Positions 8,559 to 15,369 of a stretch of DNA of 64,000 nucleotides are shown here, one piece after another. Position 1 is the first letter of the stretch, and the number at the start of each line of letters is the position of its first letter. Both the position numbers and the translations under genes were made by a program. The notes beneath the pieces are model-generated. The model was not told the origin of the DNA, did no database searches, and was given only the letters and a program-made list of their open reading frames with translations. The DNA is from Fischerella sp. PCC 9605 (GTDB lineage Bacteria > Cyanobacteriota > Cyanobacteriia > Cyanobacteriales > Nostocaceae), in contig NZ_KI912151.1 in the NCBI RefSeq assembly GCF_000517105.1, positions 381,799-445,798 on the forward strand, written 5' to 3'.

Positions 8559-9005
8559 ATGTCTAACATGAATTATTTAGAAATATTCTATTTTCACCTC
8601 GAAAGAACCATCTATGTTTTGAAGATTCAAGATAAAAAGCTAGTAGAGTATTGGGTGGAACAGCTAGAAATTACTCTAGATACTCAATATGCAGAATCTC
8701 TTTTAACGGCAGCAATATTTGAATTATCTGCTACAGATACTGATACTTTCCACTGGACTTTAGAAAACTTCTCTAATTTGGAACCTTACACGAACTTGCT
8801 AGAATCAGTGACTAGATTTGCTATTAAAAAACTCATCAAAAAAGGATTTTTGATGGGTCAGGATTTCAGCACTACTTCACAAGGAAAAATTTTGCTCAAT
8901 GAATGTGCGAGAGCCGTTTTAATGGCAGATGCTTCCAAATCAGATAGTCTCCTACTTGAAAAAGTCTTGCTAATTCCCCAACAAATTCATTCACTAACAA
9001 TATGA
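8559..9005 (+). CDS. Hypothetical protein upstream of a Mo-nitro_C gene
   Basis: This 148-residue protein is not one I recognise. It appears mostly helical, soluble, with no signal peptide or cysteine clusters. GAGGAA about 10 bases before the ATG is a good ribosome site. Its stop codon overlaps the start of the next gene (ATGA arrangement), so the two are translationally coupled and may act together. AT-rich codon use resembles its partner. Confidence 0.7.
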   Translation: MSNMNYLEIFYFHLERTIYVLKIQDKKLVEYWVEQLEITLDTQYAESLLTAAIFELSATDTDTFHWTLENFSNLEPYTNLLESVTRFAIKKLIKKGFLMGQDFSTTSQGKILLNECARAVLMADASKSDSLLLEKVLLIPQQIHSLTI

Positions 9006-9298
9006 TGTCCATTACTACCTTAACTTTAATCTCTGTTGTAAATGTTCTATTACGACCAATCCGTCAATGGCTTGAATCCCTAAAAATAGAAGATTACGAA
9101 TTCGCACGATTGGTCTGCACAATTATTCCTGCCAGTTGTCCTTTTGAACGAGAAATTAAATTCCTTAATCGTACTATTCTCTATATTCCACCTCTTTGTA
9201 AATTAAATCCTCTCTACGAACAATTAGTTGAACTGCGTTTCAAAGCTTTAACTTATTTAGCAGATGAGTGTGGTGAAGATGTAACACTTTATTGCTAA
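9002..9298 (+). CDS. Mo-dependent nitrogenase C-terminal domain family protein (Mo-nitro_C)
   Basis: The 98-residue protein matches the small cyanobacterial family named after the C-terminus of some Mo-dependent nitrogenase proteins (PF06967): LLRPIRQWLESLKI, ARLVCTIIPASCPFER and KLNPLYEQLVELRFKALTYLADECGED. The family's biochemical role is not established, and such stand-alone copies are common in cyanobacteria, so the name does not prove a nitrogen-fixation role. Start is ATG 9002 or 9005; both overlap the upstream stop. Confidence 0.8.
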   Translation: MMSITTLTLISVVNVLLRPIRQWLESLKIEDYEFARLVCTIIPASCPFEREIKFLNRTILYIPPLCKLNPLYEQLVELRFKALTYLADECGEDVTLYC

Positions 9299-9408
9299 TA
9301 AGTTAAGTTGGCATAAATCAAGTTAACTCGTGAGGATCGTTATTTGTCATTTGTCATTTGTCATTGGTAAGGATTTTAGGTATTTTTACAACTCTTTCGG
9401 TTAACTAA

Positions 9409-9933
9409 TTATCGATTTTGACGGCGAAATTCAGAAGGAGTTAAACGCATGGGTTTTTCTGGGTTCCAAATGCCCAGTTCCATAAGTCTAGCCCACTGTT
9501 GGGCGCGTTCTAAGCGTTGGTCATATTTGTGGTTGGGCGATCGCCCCACAAACAGCGCCTGACCTTCTTTGACTAACTGTTCATTCAACAACACTTTATC
9601 TTTCCACACGTAAGCCAGAATTCGCCCAAATTTATCTTTTCCTTCCACATCAAACTCCAACATGACTGGTTGTTCCTCAATCAGCGCTTGCAAGCGTTCT
9701 TTTGCTGCACTTCCCCAAGGACGCTGCTGTAAATCTGGTGCGTCAATCCCCAGCAAGCGCACCTGAGAAATCAAATTGGATTGATCGCCCATCCCAAAGA
9801 CTTCTAGGGTTTGCCCACTCACTACCTGTGCTACTTTGACCTGCACCTGCGGGTTTGCTGGGGACTTTGTTTGGGTTTGACAACCAACCAACAGCAGTAA
9901 TAGGCAGGATAATAAAATTGCGATTTTAGTCAT
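9409..9933 (-). CDS. Thermonuclease (SNase)-family lipoprotein
   Basis: The first 18 residues are a lipoprotein signal with lipobox LVGC (Cys18), so the mature protein should be anchored in a membrane facing the periplasm. The SNase-like OB fold follows, with VRLLGIDAPD (Arg59, Asp64, Asp67) and DKFGRILAYVW (Arg104), matching the catalytic Arg/Glu/Arg region of staphylococcal nuclease with Asp in place of Glu at the general-base region. Length (174) is normal for bacterial SNase lipoproteins. Likely activity is degradation of DNA or RNA outside the cytoplasm. Confidence 0.85.
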   Translation of the reverse strand: MTKIAILLSCLLLLLVGCQTQTKSPANPQVQVKVAQVVSGQTLEVFGMGDQSNLISQVRLLGIDAPDLQQRPWGSAAKERLQALIEEQPVMLEFDVEGKDKFGRILAYVWKDKVLLNEQLVKEGQALFVGRSPNHKYDQRLERAQQWARLMELGIWNPEKPMRLTPSEFRRQNR

Positions 9934-10017
9934 TAGTCATTAGTCATTTGTTAGTAGTTAGTAATTAGTTGTATTTTCCACTAACCACTAACCACTAACT
10001 ACTAACCACTAACAACT
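9934..10017. repeat. Heptamer-type short tandem repeats (TTAGTCA, ACTAACC)
   Basis: Degenerate 7-base units fill the gap between the nuclease and ferredoxin genes, first as TTAGTCATTAGTCA and TTAGTAG, then as ACTAACC/ACTAACT. The two halves are complementary and could form a long weak hairpin. Such STRR repeats are a hallmark of heterocystous cyanobacteria. Confidence 0.8.
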
Positions 10018-10386
10018 TTACTCTTCATCTAACGGCAAACCTGCCCGCACTTTTCCCTTGCCAAAATAGCGTCCAAACTGAAGTTCATAGACTTCATCCT
10101 CGTCTTGTGTCTCCACTTCTAAGTCAGAACGGGCGTAACTTACGCACAACAGCGCGTAACCTTGCTGACGCAACTCCAGCGATAGTCCCACTGCTTCTGG
10201 TTGGTAAATTTCTCCTTTGAGAACCCTGACTGCACAAGTGGTGCAAGCACCATTGCGGCAAGAAAATGGCAGTTCTTTCCCTTGTTTCTCACAACTATGC
10301 AGGATGTAGCGGTCATCAGGAACTTCCAAGGTGTGTTTTATACCTTTAGCGCGATCGTGAACTGTAATGGTGTATGTCCGAGACAT
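10018..10386 (-). CDS. Plant-type [2Fe-2S] ferredoxin
   Basis: Cysteines 43, 48, 51 and 81 form the CX4CX2CX29C cluster motif (FSCRNGACTTC and LLCV), the standard ligand set for plant-type ferredoxins. The protein is 122 residues, longer than photosynthetic PetF (about 98), with an extra acidic/Gly-rich tail (YFGKGKVRAGLPLDEE), placing it in the C-terminally extended cyanobacterial ferredoxins of less certain partner. It is a soluble one-electron carrier. It stands alone between repeats and a tRNA gene. Confidence 0.9.
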   Translation of the reverse strand: MSRTYTITVHDRAKGIKHTLEVPDDRYILHSCEKQGKELPFSCRNGACTTCAVRVLKGEIYQPEAVGLSLELRQQGYALLCVSYARSDLEVETQDEDEVYELQFGRYFGKGKVRAGLPLDEE

Positions 10387-10469
10387 GTTTATTTTGGATT
10401 TGGAATTTTTTGATAGAATCTAATTGCAGTTTCTTGAATTGTATTGTACAATTGCAGATCGTGACGCCT

Positions 10470-10556
10470 GGAGAGATGGCCGAGTGGTTGAAGGCGCAGC
10501 ACTGGAAATGCTGTTTGGGGGCAACTTCAACGAGGGTTCGAATCCCTCTCTCTCCG
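10470..10556 (+). tRNA. tRNA-Ser (anticodon GGA)
   Basis: The 87-nt class II tRNA has acceptor stem GGAGAGA/TCTCTCC, D-arm GGCCGAGTGGTTGAAGGC, anticodon loop CTGGAAA giving GGA, a long variable arm (TTGGGGGCAACTTCAAC) as expected for serine, and a T-arm GAGGGTTCGAATCCCTC. CCA is not encoded. It reads UCC/UCU codons. Confidence 0.95.
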
Positions 10557-10656
10557 TTCTTGCTTATATCATAAGCATTTCAACCATTGTTTTTAACTTT
10601 GTCAGTAGTAAGTAGTGGTTGAATTGGTTGAATCATCTAACCTCTTATAAATAAAA

Positions 10657-10682
10657 AGTCATCAGGTATCTACCTGATGACT
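10657..10682 (-). terminator. Rho-independent terminator of the downstream minus-strand gene
   Basis: AGTCATCAGGTA pairs with TACCTGATGACT (12 bp, two-base loop). Read on the minus strand it is followed by TTTTTATTTAT, and it lies 22 bases beyond the stop of the gene at 10705-11073. Confidence 0.8.
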
Positions 10683-10704
10683 AATCGCAGTCTATTACAG
10701 CAAT

Positions 10705-11073
10705 CTAATTGCATCCAGAAGTTAGCTTTTTAGCTAACCACAGGGTAAATAATCTTTCCTGGTAGTATTGGTCAACTGTATCTTTCATTTTCTCGCCGCG
10801 TACCGTAGCGCGTATGAGTGCAAGCTGGCTATCAGTTGGACTACCCAGTAAATCAGAAGCTTGTGATACTAGATCGTAAAGTCGATGTGCTTGTGGGAAC
10901 TTTAATCCATTACCATCACGCAATTGCTCAACAGCAGCACGTGGGAAAGTGGTTAATGCTTTCATCCAACTATCTTTACTTCCTATATCTCCAATTGGCA
11001 TGACACCATAAAACGAAGCTATCCGCTTAAGTTCAGCTAGAGTCTTATTTTCTAAATCCTCTCGTGTCATCAT
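10705..11073 (-). CDS. Hypothetical protein with SAP/Rho-N-like N-terminus
   Basis: This 122-residue soluble protein has an N-terminal helix pair (TREDLENKTLAELKRIASFYGV) reminiscent of the SAP or Rho-N nucleic-acid-binding fold, in which a short helix, a turn and LxELKxIA recur. That is a resemblance only. The rest is charged and helical (LRDGNGLKFPQAHRLYDLVSQASDLL). It has its own terminator. Function unknown; the N-terminal resemblance would suggest DNA or RNA contact. Confidence 0.6.
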   Translation of the reverse strand: MMTREDLENKTLAELKRIASFYGVMPIGDIGSKDSWMKALTTFPRAAVEQLRDGNGLKFPQAHRLYDLVSQASDLLGSPTDSQLALIRATVRGEKMKDTVDQYYQERLFTLWLAKKLTSGCN

Positions 11074-11100
11074 ATAGTTGTCTCATCATTGAATGGGACT

Positions 11101-11137
11101 TGGTGGGTATCCAGATTGTGAGTCAGAGTACCCACCA
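11101..11137. repeat. Inverted repeat TGGTGGGTA / TACCCACCA upstream of a small gene
   Basis: A perfect 9-bp stem (11101-11109 with 11129-11137) lies about 60 bases upstream of the small gene at 11198. It is placed where an operator or 5' mRNA hairpin could act on that gene, but nothing here proves a role. Confidence 0.45.
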
Positions 11138-11197
11138 ATAAAAATAATCTATTCTTTTGTATATCAAAGAATCAAACTAAATTTATATTTATACACA

Positions 11198-11392
11198 ATG
11201 CCTAATCCAAAAGGGAATCCGCAAAATCTTAAGCCAATTCAATCTGATAGAGATAAACCATTAAGTGAATACATACATTTGCGTGTTACCAAAGAAATGA
11301 AAGATGAAGTACAGCAAAAAGATAACCCTCCTGAATTCTGCCGTCGTGCGATTCAGGAAGCATTAGATAAAGACAAAAAAGAAAATCCCTAG
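11198..11392 (+). CDS. Small ribbon-helix-helix-like protein
   Basis: Starting at ATG 11198 the product has 64 residues. The segment EYIHLRVTKEMKDEV followed by PPEFCRRAIQEALDK has the strand-helix-turn-helix pattern of RHH DNA-binding proteins and antitoxins. The frame is open further upstream, but those codons cross an inverted repeat and look non-coding. No toxin gene follows. The role is inferred as a small transcription regulator or orphan antitoxin. Confidence 0.55.
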   Translation: MPNPKGNPQNLKPIQSDRDKPLSEYIHLRVTKEMKDEVQQKDNPPEFCRRAIQEALDKDKKENP

Positions 11393-11554
11393 ACATTGTG
11401 CAAGTTTAGGGAAGTGATGACAGTAAGATTTAAAATCCGATTTGAGGGCGATCGCAACTAAAGTCAACTGCGTGTGGTGCGATCGCCAATAACGAGGGTT
11501 CAGTTTTTGGCTGAGTCCAAAATTTAGTTAGCAATCAACCACCAACCACCGTAC

Positions 11555-11616
11555 GGGCGGGTTTAGCTATCAAACTTTTGAGCTTCAAAAGACGAGATAT
11601 CTATTCAAACCCGCCC
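11555..11616. repeat. MITE-like inverted repeat GGGCGGGTTT / AAACCCGCCC
   Basis: Perfect 10-base arms at 11555-11564 and 11607-11616 bound an AT-rich middle. The arms and flanks (TAC before, CCCTAC after) resemble the element at 211-282 and the decayed copy near 29171. It fills much of the gap between two convergent genes. Confidence 0.7.
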
Positions 11617-11623
11617 CTACTAA

Positions 11624-12007
11624 CTACTCTTTTTGTTCCATATAACTTAATAACCAATTTGCTGCCGTTGCTCTCCGAGTTTGCCGAGGGCCAAATTCTC
11701 CAATTTTGTAACCTTTAAAACCTAGTTTTTCTTTTAGTATTTGTTTGTTCTCTGTAGGAATCGAACGAGTCAGCTTAACTGTTGCAGGGCGACTATCAAT
11801 AAAATCTGGTGGTTCTGGGTACTCATCTCGCCAATCGGAGGGCACTTGTTGATTGTCCCATTTTGCCGTTGCAGGGTCGTAGCGATAACCTAAGCAGTGC
11901 CATACTAATTGATTAACTGTGGCGTCATCAATTTCTTCGTTGAGAATAGCCCAAAGGGTTTCTGTATTGAGTGGTGGCAAATTAGACATAAGCAATTCAA
12001 AAGCCAT
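11624..12007 (-). CDS. DUF1823 family protein
   Basis: The sequence LPPLNTETLWAILNEEI, GYRYD, WRDEYPEPPDFIDSRPATVKLTRSIP and GFKGYKIGEFGPRQTRRAT is the highly conserved pattern of the DUF1823 family found across cyanobacteria and plastid-containing plants. It is a soluble protein of about 125 residues with no assigned function. Start is the ATG at 12007 or the more usual ATG at 11989 (MSNLPPL). Confidence 0.85.
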   Translation of the reverse strand: MAFELLMSNLPPLNTETLWAILNEEIDDATVNQLVWHCLGYRYDPATAKWDNQQVPSDWRDEYPEPPDFIDSRPATVKLTRSIPTENKQILKEKLGFKGYKIGEFGPRQTRRATAANWLLSYMEQKE

Positions 12008-12127
12008 TCAAAATTCAAATATTTCTATTTACATCTATAGGAAGAGTTATCCACCAAAACTATCAAACAAACTACTAGAATAATCATTTTTTTTGAGCTG
12101 ATTATCAAATCAACAGGGAGAAAAATT

Positions 12128-12433
12128 ATGGGACTAGGTGATTTGTTCGGCAATATAATCGGTGGCAAACAGAGACGACGTGATGAAGACCGGGACTATC
12201 GCGATCGCGATGACGAAGATCGAGAATACAGATACCGCGATCGCGATGATGAAGATCGAGAATACAGATACCGCGATCGCGACGACGAAGATCGAGAGTA
12301 CAGATACCGCGATCGCGATGATGAAGATCGAGAATACAGATACCGCGATCGCGATGATGAAGATCGAGAATACAGATACCGCGATCGCGATGACGAAGAT
12401 GATGATGATGATGAGGATGACGACCGGGATTAA
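12128..12433 (+). CDS. Charged tandem-repeat protein with a HIP1 site in every repeat
   Basis: After a short N-terminal segment (MGLGDLFGNIIGGKQRRR) the 101-residue protein consists of five copies of the 12-residue unit RDRDDEDREYRY and ends in an Asp/Glu tract. At the DNA level each unit is 36 bp and contains the HIP1 palindrome GCGATCGC. GGGAG at 12117 before the ATG is a convincing ribosome site, so expression is likely. The product would be disordered, highly charged, with alternating Arg and Asp. The N-terminus resembles a short amphipathic or glycine-zipper-like segment. Repeat number probably varies between strains. Confidence 0.7.
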   Translation: MGLGDLFGNIIGGKQRRRDEDRDYRDRDDEDREYRYRDRDDEDREYRYRDRDDEDREYRYRDRDDEDREYRYRDRDDEDREYRYRDRDDEDDDDDEDDDRD

Positions 12434-12530
12434 AATCCAGAGTTTAAATTAAAAGCCGGGTTGTATGTCCATAAAGCAGGTAGACTGGAAATCGTAGAGA
12501 ATATGCCTGTCAATGCAGAGTCTCACACAG

Positions 12531-12815
12531 ATGTCGCAGTCAATCCGCGCCCACGTATTTATTTCTGGCAGAGTCCAAGGCGTAGGCTATCGCTTTGCCA
12601 CTGTTGATACAGCTAGTCAGTTAGGATTAAGTGGTTGGGTGCGAAATCTCCCTGATGGTCGCGTTGAAGCAGTGTTTGAAGGTGTGCGGGAGGTTGTAGA
12701 AGAGATGATTCGCTGGTGTCATCAAGGTCCACCCGCAGCCATGGTTAAAGAAGTGGTGGTGGAGTTTGAGGAACCGGAAGGGTTGAGAAGATTTGAAGTT
12801 AGGCGTGTTGACTAA
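12531..12815 (+). CDS. acyP: Acylphosphatase
   Basis: The 94-residue enzyme hydrolyses the carboxyl-phosphate bond of acylphosphates. Both catalytic residues are present: the Arg of GRVQGVGYR and the Asn of [13 protein letters not shown]. The rest matches the small ferredoxin-like fold ([24 protein letters not shown]). ATG 12531 (MSQSIRAHV) is preferred over ATG 12513 because family proteins start close to the first strand. Confidence 0.92.
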   Translation: MSQSIRAHVFISGRVQGVGYRFATVDTASQLGLSGWVRNLPDGRVEAVFEGVREVVEEMIRWCHQGPPAAMVKEVVVEFEEPEGLRRFEVRRVD

Positions 12816-12903
12816 CTCATTTGTTAAATTTTTTGATTTCCTATTTGATCTAACAGCCGAGTAGCTAAAAACTTCAGCTACTCAGCTAAAAAAAGCATAA
12901 ATT

Positions 12904-13779
12904 CTAAGCCGCAGACAAACAAAGAGGGGCAGGTTCTAAACCCACCCCTAATTCTTCCGATATATTCCGCTCAACTGCTGCTGCTACTGGTTTTAAGCTA
13001 TTAACTAAACTAACCATATCTTCTAAAGACAGTGCTTGACGTGCATCAGATACAGATTGTTCTGGTTCTGGGTGACACTCAATAATTAAACCATCTGCAC
13101 CACAGGCGATTGCAGCCTTAGCCACAGGTGCCACTAACTCCCGCTTACCGACTGCATGGGAAGGATCTACAATCACGGGTAGGTGAGTAATTTGCTTAAG
13201 CGCTGCTACTGCTCCTAAATCCAGCACATTGCGGGTATAGTTATCGAAACTGCGGATACCCCGTTCGCACAGCACCACATCGGGATTACCGTTACTTAAA
13301 ATATATTCGGCTGCCATGATGAATTCTTCGATTGTCGCCGCTAAACCACGTTTGAGGAGTATGGGTTTACCCGCTTGTCCTAAAGCTTTGAGCAAATCGA
13401 AGTTTTGCATGTTGCGGCTACCTACTTGAAGCATATCAGCATGGGCGGCGATCGCTTCTATTTGAGAAATTGACATTACCTCAGTTACAACTGGCATATT
13501 GTAACGCGATCGTACTCCTGCCAAAATTTTCAGTCCTTCTTCTCCCATTCCCTGAAAGGCGTAGGGAGAAGTGCGGGGTTTGTAGACACCTCCACGCAAC
13601 GCTTGCACGGGTGCAGTAGATAGCTTCTGCGCGACTGTCTCCATTTGTTCCTTGCTTTCAACCGCGCAAGGCCCGCCGATTATCACTAATTGTATACCAC
13701 CAAAGGAAACTTGTTCGGAAAGTTTAACAATGGTTTGGTGATGGAGATGAGATTTAGCGGCTAATTTGGCATTGATCAT
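12904..13779 (-). CDS. aroF: 3-deoxy-7-phosphoheptulonate (DAHP) synthase
   Basis: The enzyme condenses phosphoenolpyruvate and erythrose-4-phosphate, the first step of the shikimate pathway to Phe, Tyr and Trp. At 291 residues it is the short type I-beta form without an added ACT or chorismate mutase domain. Visible motifs are GGPCAVES (metal Cys), [45 protein letters not shown] and [26 protein letters not shown] lies 10 bases before the ATG. The upstream leader carries two aromatic-rich leader peptides with terminator/antiterminator pairs, so expression is probably attenuated by aromatic amino acid supply in addition to, or instead of, allosteric control. Confidence 0.95.
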   Translation of the reverse strand: MINAKLAAKSHLHHQTIVKLSEQVSFGGIQLVIIGGPCAVESKEQMETVAQKLSTAPVQALRGGVYKPRTSPYAFQGMGEEGLKILAGVRSRYNMPVVTEVMSISQIEAIAAHADMLQVGSRNMQNFDLLKALGQAGKPILLKRGLAATIEEFIMAAEYILSNGNPDVVLCERGIRSFDNYTRNVLDLGAVAALKQITHLPVIVDPSHAVGKRELVAPVAKAAIACGADGLIIECHPEPEQSVSDARQALSLEDMVSLVNSLKPVAAAVERNISEELGVGLEPAPLCLSAA

Positions 13780-13795
13780 GATTTGTTCTCCTTTA

Positions 13796-13830
13796 AAATA
13801 AAAAACCCAGAACCTTGGTTAAGTTCCGGG
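13796..13830 (-). terminator. Attenuator terminator 2, just upstream of aroF
   Basis: On the minus strand CCCGGAAC (13830-13823) pairs with GTTCTGGG (13813-13806), eight pairs including one G-U, and is followed by TTTTTTATTTT. It ends 17 bases before the aroF ATG, so termination here would stop aroF transcription. Confidence 0.8.
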
Positions 13831-13872
13831 TGGTTGATGTTTCATCGACATAACACTATTTACCCGGAACTT
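13821..13872 (-). promoter_or_regulatory. Antiterminator hairpin 2 in the aroF leader
   Basis: AAGTTCCGGGT (13872-13862), which lies in the last codons of leader peptide 2, is perfectly complementary over 11 bases to ACCCGGAACTT (13831-13821). The latter contains the 5' arm of terminator 2, so the two structures exclude each other. A ribosome stalled on the aromatic codons leaves this pairing free; a ribosome at the stop codon covers it. Confidence 0.78.
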
Positions 13873-13922
13873 ATTCTGGGCCAAAAGTAAAAGCCATAAA
13901 ACCAGCTACTGAAATAGATCAT
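13860..13922 (-). CDS. Aromatic-rich leader peptide 2 (20 aa) of the aroF attenuator
   Basis: The product is MIYFSSWFYG followed by FYFWPRISSG and a TAA. Nine of 20 residues are Phe, Tyr or Trp. AAGGAG lies 12 bases before the ATG, a rather long spacing. The peptide itself has no likely function; its translation is inferred to sense charged tRNA-Phe, -Tyr and -Trp. Its final codons form the 5' arm of the antiterminator. Confidence 0.75.
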   Translation of the reverse strand: MIYFSSWFYGFYFWPRISSG

Positions 13923-13940
13923 GACGATGAGATTCTCCTT

Positions 13941-13974
13941 AAAAAACAAAAACCGCAGAGTTCGCTCTGCGGTT
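13941..13974 (-). terminator. Attenuator terminator 1 in the aroF leader
   Basis: AACCGCAGAG (13974-13965) pairs perfectly with CTCTGCGGTT (13960-13951) around a four-base loop, followed on the minus strand by TTTGTTTTTT. It lies between leader peptides 1 and 2. Confidence 0.82.
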
Positions 13975-14020
13975 CACCGGGCGGTTTCCATTAGGAAACT
14001 AGATTCACTCCCGGTGAACC
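13971..14020 (-). promoter_or_regulatory. Antiterminator-like hairpin 1 in the aroF leader
   Basis: GGTTCACCGGG (14020-14010), in the last codons of leader peptide 1, pairs perfectly with CCCGGTGAACC (13981-13971). It shares bases 13971-13974 with the 5' arm of terminator 1. The overlap is only four bases, so competition may be weaker than in the second module. Confidence 0.65.
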
Positions 14021-14061
14021 ACCCTAAACCAAAAATAGAAATAGGAACTATAGTTGAGCAT
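14005..14061 (-). CDS. Aromatic-rich leader peptide 1 (18 aa) of the aroF attenuator
   Basis: The product is MLNYSSYFYFWFRVVHRE with seven aromatic residues packed between positions 4 and 12. It begins about 40 bases after the predicted transcription start. No clear Shine-Dalgarno site is visible, so initiation would rely on another signal. It resembles leader 2 in the Y-x-S-S-aromatic order, which suggests that one module is a duplicate of the other. Confidence 0.7.
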   Translation of the reverse strand: MLNYSSYFYFWFRVVHRE

Positions 14062-14108
14062 CTGCGAGGGGTTTTTCTGGAAAAGTTAATTTAGACCTAT
14101 ACTCAAAG

Positions 14109-14137
14109 ACAATAACAGACGGTTTGAACTGCGTCAA
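14109..14137 (-). promoter_or_regulatory. Sigma70-type promoter of the aroF leader
   Basis: On the minus strand TTGACG (14137-14132) is followed by a 17-base spacer and TATTGT (14114-14109). Both hexamers are close to consensus with ideal spacing. Transcription would start near 14101, giving a leader of about 320 nt before aroF. Confidence 0.7.
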
Positions 14138-14409
14138 TACCCTTTTCCGGAGAAAGCAGGAGAAATAGAGATATGGGAAAGTGCAAGTATGAAGTATAAA
14201 ATGTTCGATTTGCTTGTTATGTACTATTTCGATAATCAAGCAGACTTGCCCACAACCCCTCAAAAAACGATAAACTCAGTACAAATCTGGTGTTCGAGAC
14301 TGAGTAGCTTACTTGTGTAGATGCGTAGCAGCTTGTCGCCAGACATAGTAGTGAGAGTGAGATAACTGTAGTAAACAACCTTTTGGGTGGTGAATGATTA
14401 GCAGATATT

Positions 14410-14470
14410 AGTTAATGATTAGTGGTTAGTAGTTAGTAGGACTACTAACTACTAACTACTAACTATCTAC
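14410..14470. repeat. Heptamer repeats forming an inverted repeat
   Basis: TTAGTGG/TTAGTAG units are followed by ACTACTAACTACT units, so the two halves are complementary. It lies between the divergent aroF promoter and the next gene. Confidence 0.75.
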
Positions 14471-14534
14471 CACCAAGCACCAACAATTACCAATCGCATT
14501 GATTAACTTTCGACAGATTCCAAGTTTTTGTATT

Positions 14535-15026
14535 ATGCATAGCTCCAAATCCAAAATTTTAGCCACATCTTTTGACTATAAAGGAGTTTATCCCTGCCCA
14601 GTTTGTCATGTTGGTAAAATTGCTCATATGCCTTTGATGGAGGCAATGGCTTGTGACTTCTGCCATCAGATTTTTACCGTTAATTTAGAACAACAACAAC
14701 TAGTTATGCCTTCTAGGCAACCTCCTTTAATTTGGCGTTGGAATGGCTTTAATTGGACAGAAGCTCATTTAGAAGGAGTGGAATTTGGTTGGAGTTATGT
14801 GTTAGCAGCAGTTGCTTTTATATTCCTCCCTACTGCTTTGATTGGGATAGTAGCTTACATTTTTCCTCCACATTCAGATGCCCCCTTATCTTGGGTGCCA
14901 TATATATGGACAATATTAACTTTTTTCTCGCATTTAGCAATTATTGTTTGGCTTTTTATTGAAATTTATCAAATTCCAGTTAGGGCATATTTTAGAGCTA
15001 TGCGACAGCGTTTAATCGGTCGCTGA
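14535..15026 (+). CDS. Zinc-ribbon-like protein with two membrane helices
   Basis: From ATG 14535 the product has 163 residues. The N-terminal part holds CPVC (in YPCPVCHVGKIAH) and CDFCHQIF, a four-cysteine zinc-ribbon pattern, then WRWNGFNWTEAHLEG. Two hydrophobic helices follow (SYVLAAVAFIFLPTALIGIV and IWTILTFFSHLAIIVWLFI). The Cys domain probably faces the cytoplasm. I recognise it only as a conserved type of cyanobacterial membrane protein, without a known role. Confidence 0.7.
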   Translation: MHSSKSKILATSFDYKGVYPCPVCHVGKIAHMPLMEAMACDFCHQIFTVNLEQQQLVMPSRQPPLIWRWNGFNWTEAHLEGVEFGWSYVLAAVAFIFLPTALIGIVAYIFPPHSDAPLSWVPYIWTILTFFSHLAIIVWLFIEIYQIPVRAYFRAMRQRLIGR

Positions 15027-15108
15027 TCTCTGAATTTTGCAAACAACTCAAACTTTTGCATAGCGTTATAATGTCTCGGCGACGACAAGACGTATCTGCA
15101 CATTGCTA

Positions 15109-15369
15109 CTATTCTGAAGCCTTTTTAAAGCAGTTGCGATCGCTTGCTCGGGATAGAGCAATTGCCCTTCTCAGATAAAAAAGCTGTGCAAAAGGCTCCT
15201 CCTGTGGTATCTGGGTAAGCACATACTCTTTGTATTGGGCTAGAAAGTGTTTCTCGAACCTCAGCACCTGCTCACATAAGGTATGTTGCTGTAGTTGGTC
15301 TTTGTCTGTCGGTACTAAATAAGTCCAGCGTTTGCGGTAGTGCTCGTCAATAGCTTTAGGAGGAATGTA
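15109..15369 (-). pseudogene. Remnant of an unidentified gene lacking a start codon
   Basis: An 86-codon open frame on the minus strand runs from an in-frame TGA (15372-15370) to TAG (15111-15109) with no ATG, GTG or TTG near its beginning. Its composition is protein-like (for example HYRKRWTYLVPTDKDQLQQ and YLRRAIALSRASDR) rather than random. It is probably the 3' part of a decayed gene. No family is recognised. The rest of the 15027-15563 gap shows HIP1 sites but no other gene. Confidence 0.45.

Noticed and set aside
9002-9298. Annotation of the Mo-nitro_C protein as nitrogenase
   Set aside because: It is only the small C-terminal-type domain; no nitrogenase catalytic sequence is present.
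9934-10017. Heptamer tandem repeats considered as CRISPR or an origin
   Set aside because: Units are 7 bases, degenerate and present in most intergenic gaps of the window; they are STRR repeats.
11093-11197. Longer N-terminus of the small RHH-like gene
   Set aside because: The extension crosses an inverted repeat, has no family-like sequence and no ribosome site.
12200-12400. Regular 36-bp repeats suggestive of a CRISPR array
   Set aside because: There are no unique spacers; units are head-to-tail and encode an in-frame peptide repeat with a ribosome site.
12859-12883. GAGTAGCT/AGCTACTC hairpin between acylphosphatase and aroF as a terminator
   Set aside because: Neither strand has a T-run after the stem, so terminator function is not supported.
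13985-14030. AGGGTGGTTCACCG in the aroF leader resembles the T-box consensus AGGGTGGNACCG
   Set aside because: No specifier stem or other T-box elements precede it, and T-boxes are not typical of cyanobacteria. The bases are fully explained as codons of leader peptide 1 and an antiterminator arm.
14048-14263. 71-codon frame on the minus strand upstream of leader peptide 1
   Set aside because: It spans the predicted promoter and the start of leader 1, has no ribosome site, and its product resembles no family.
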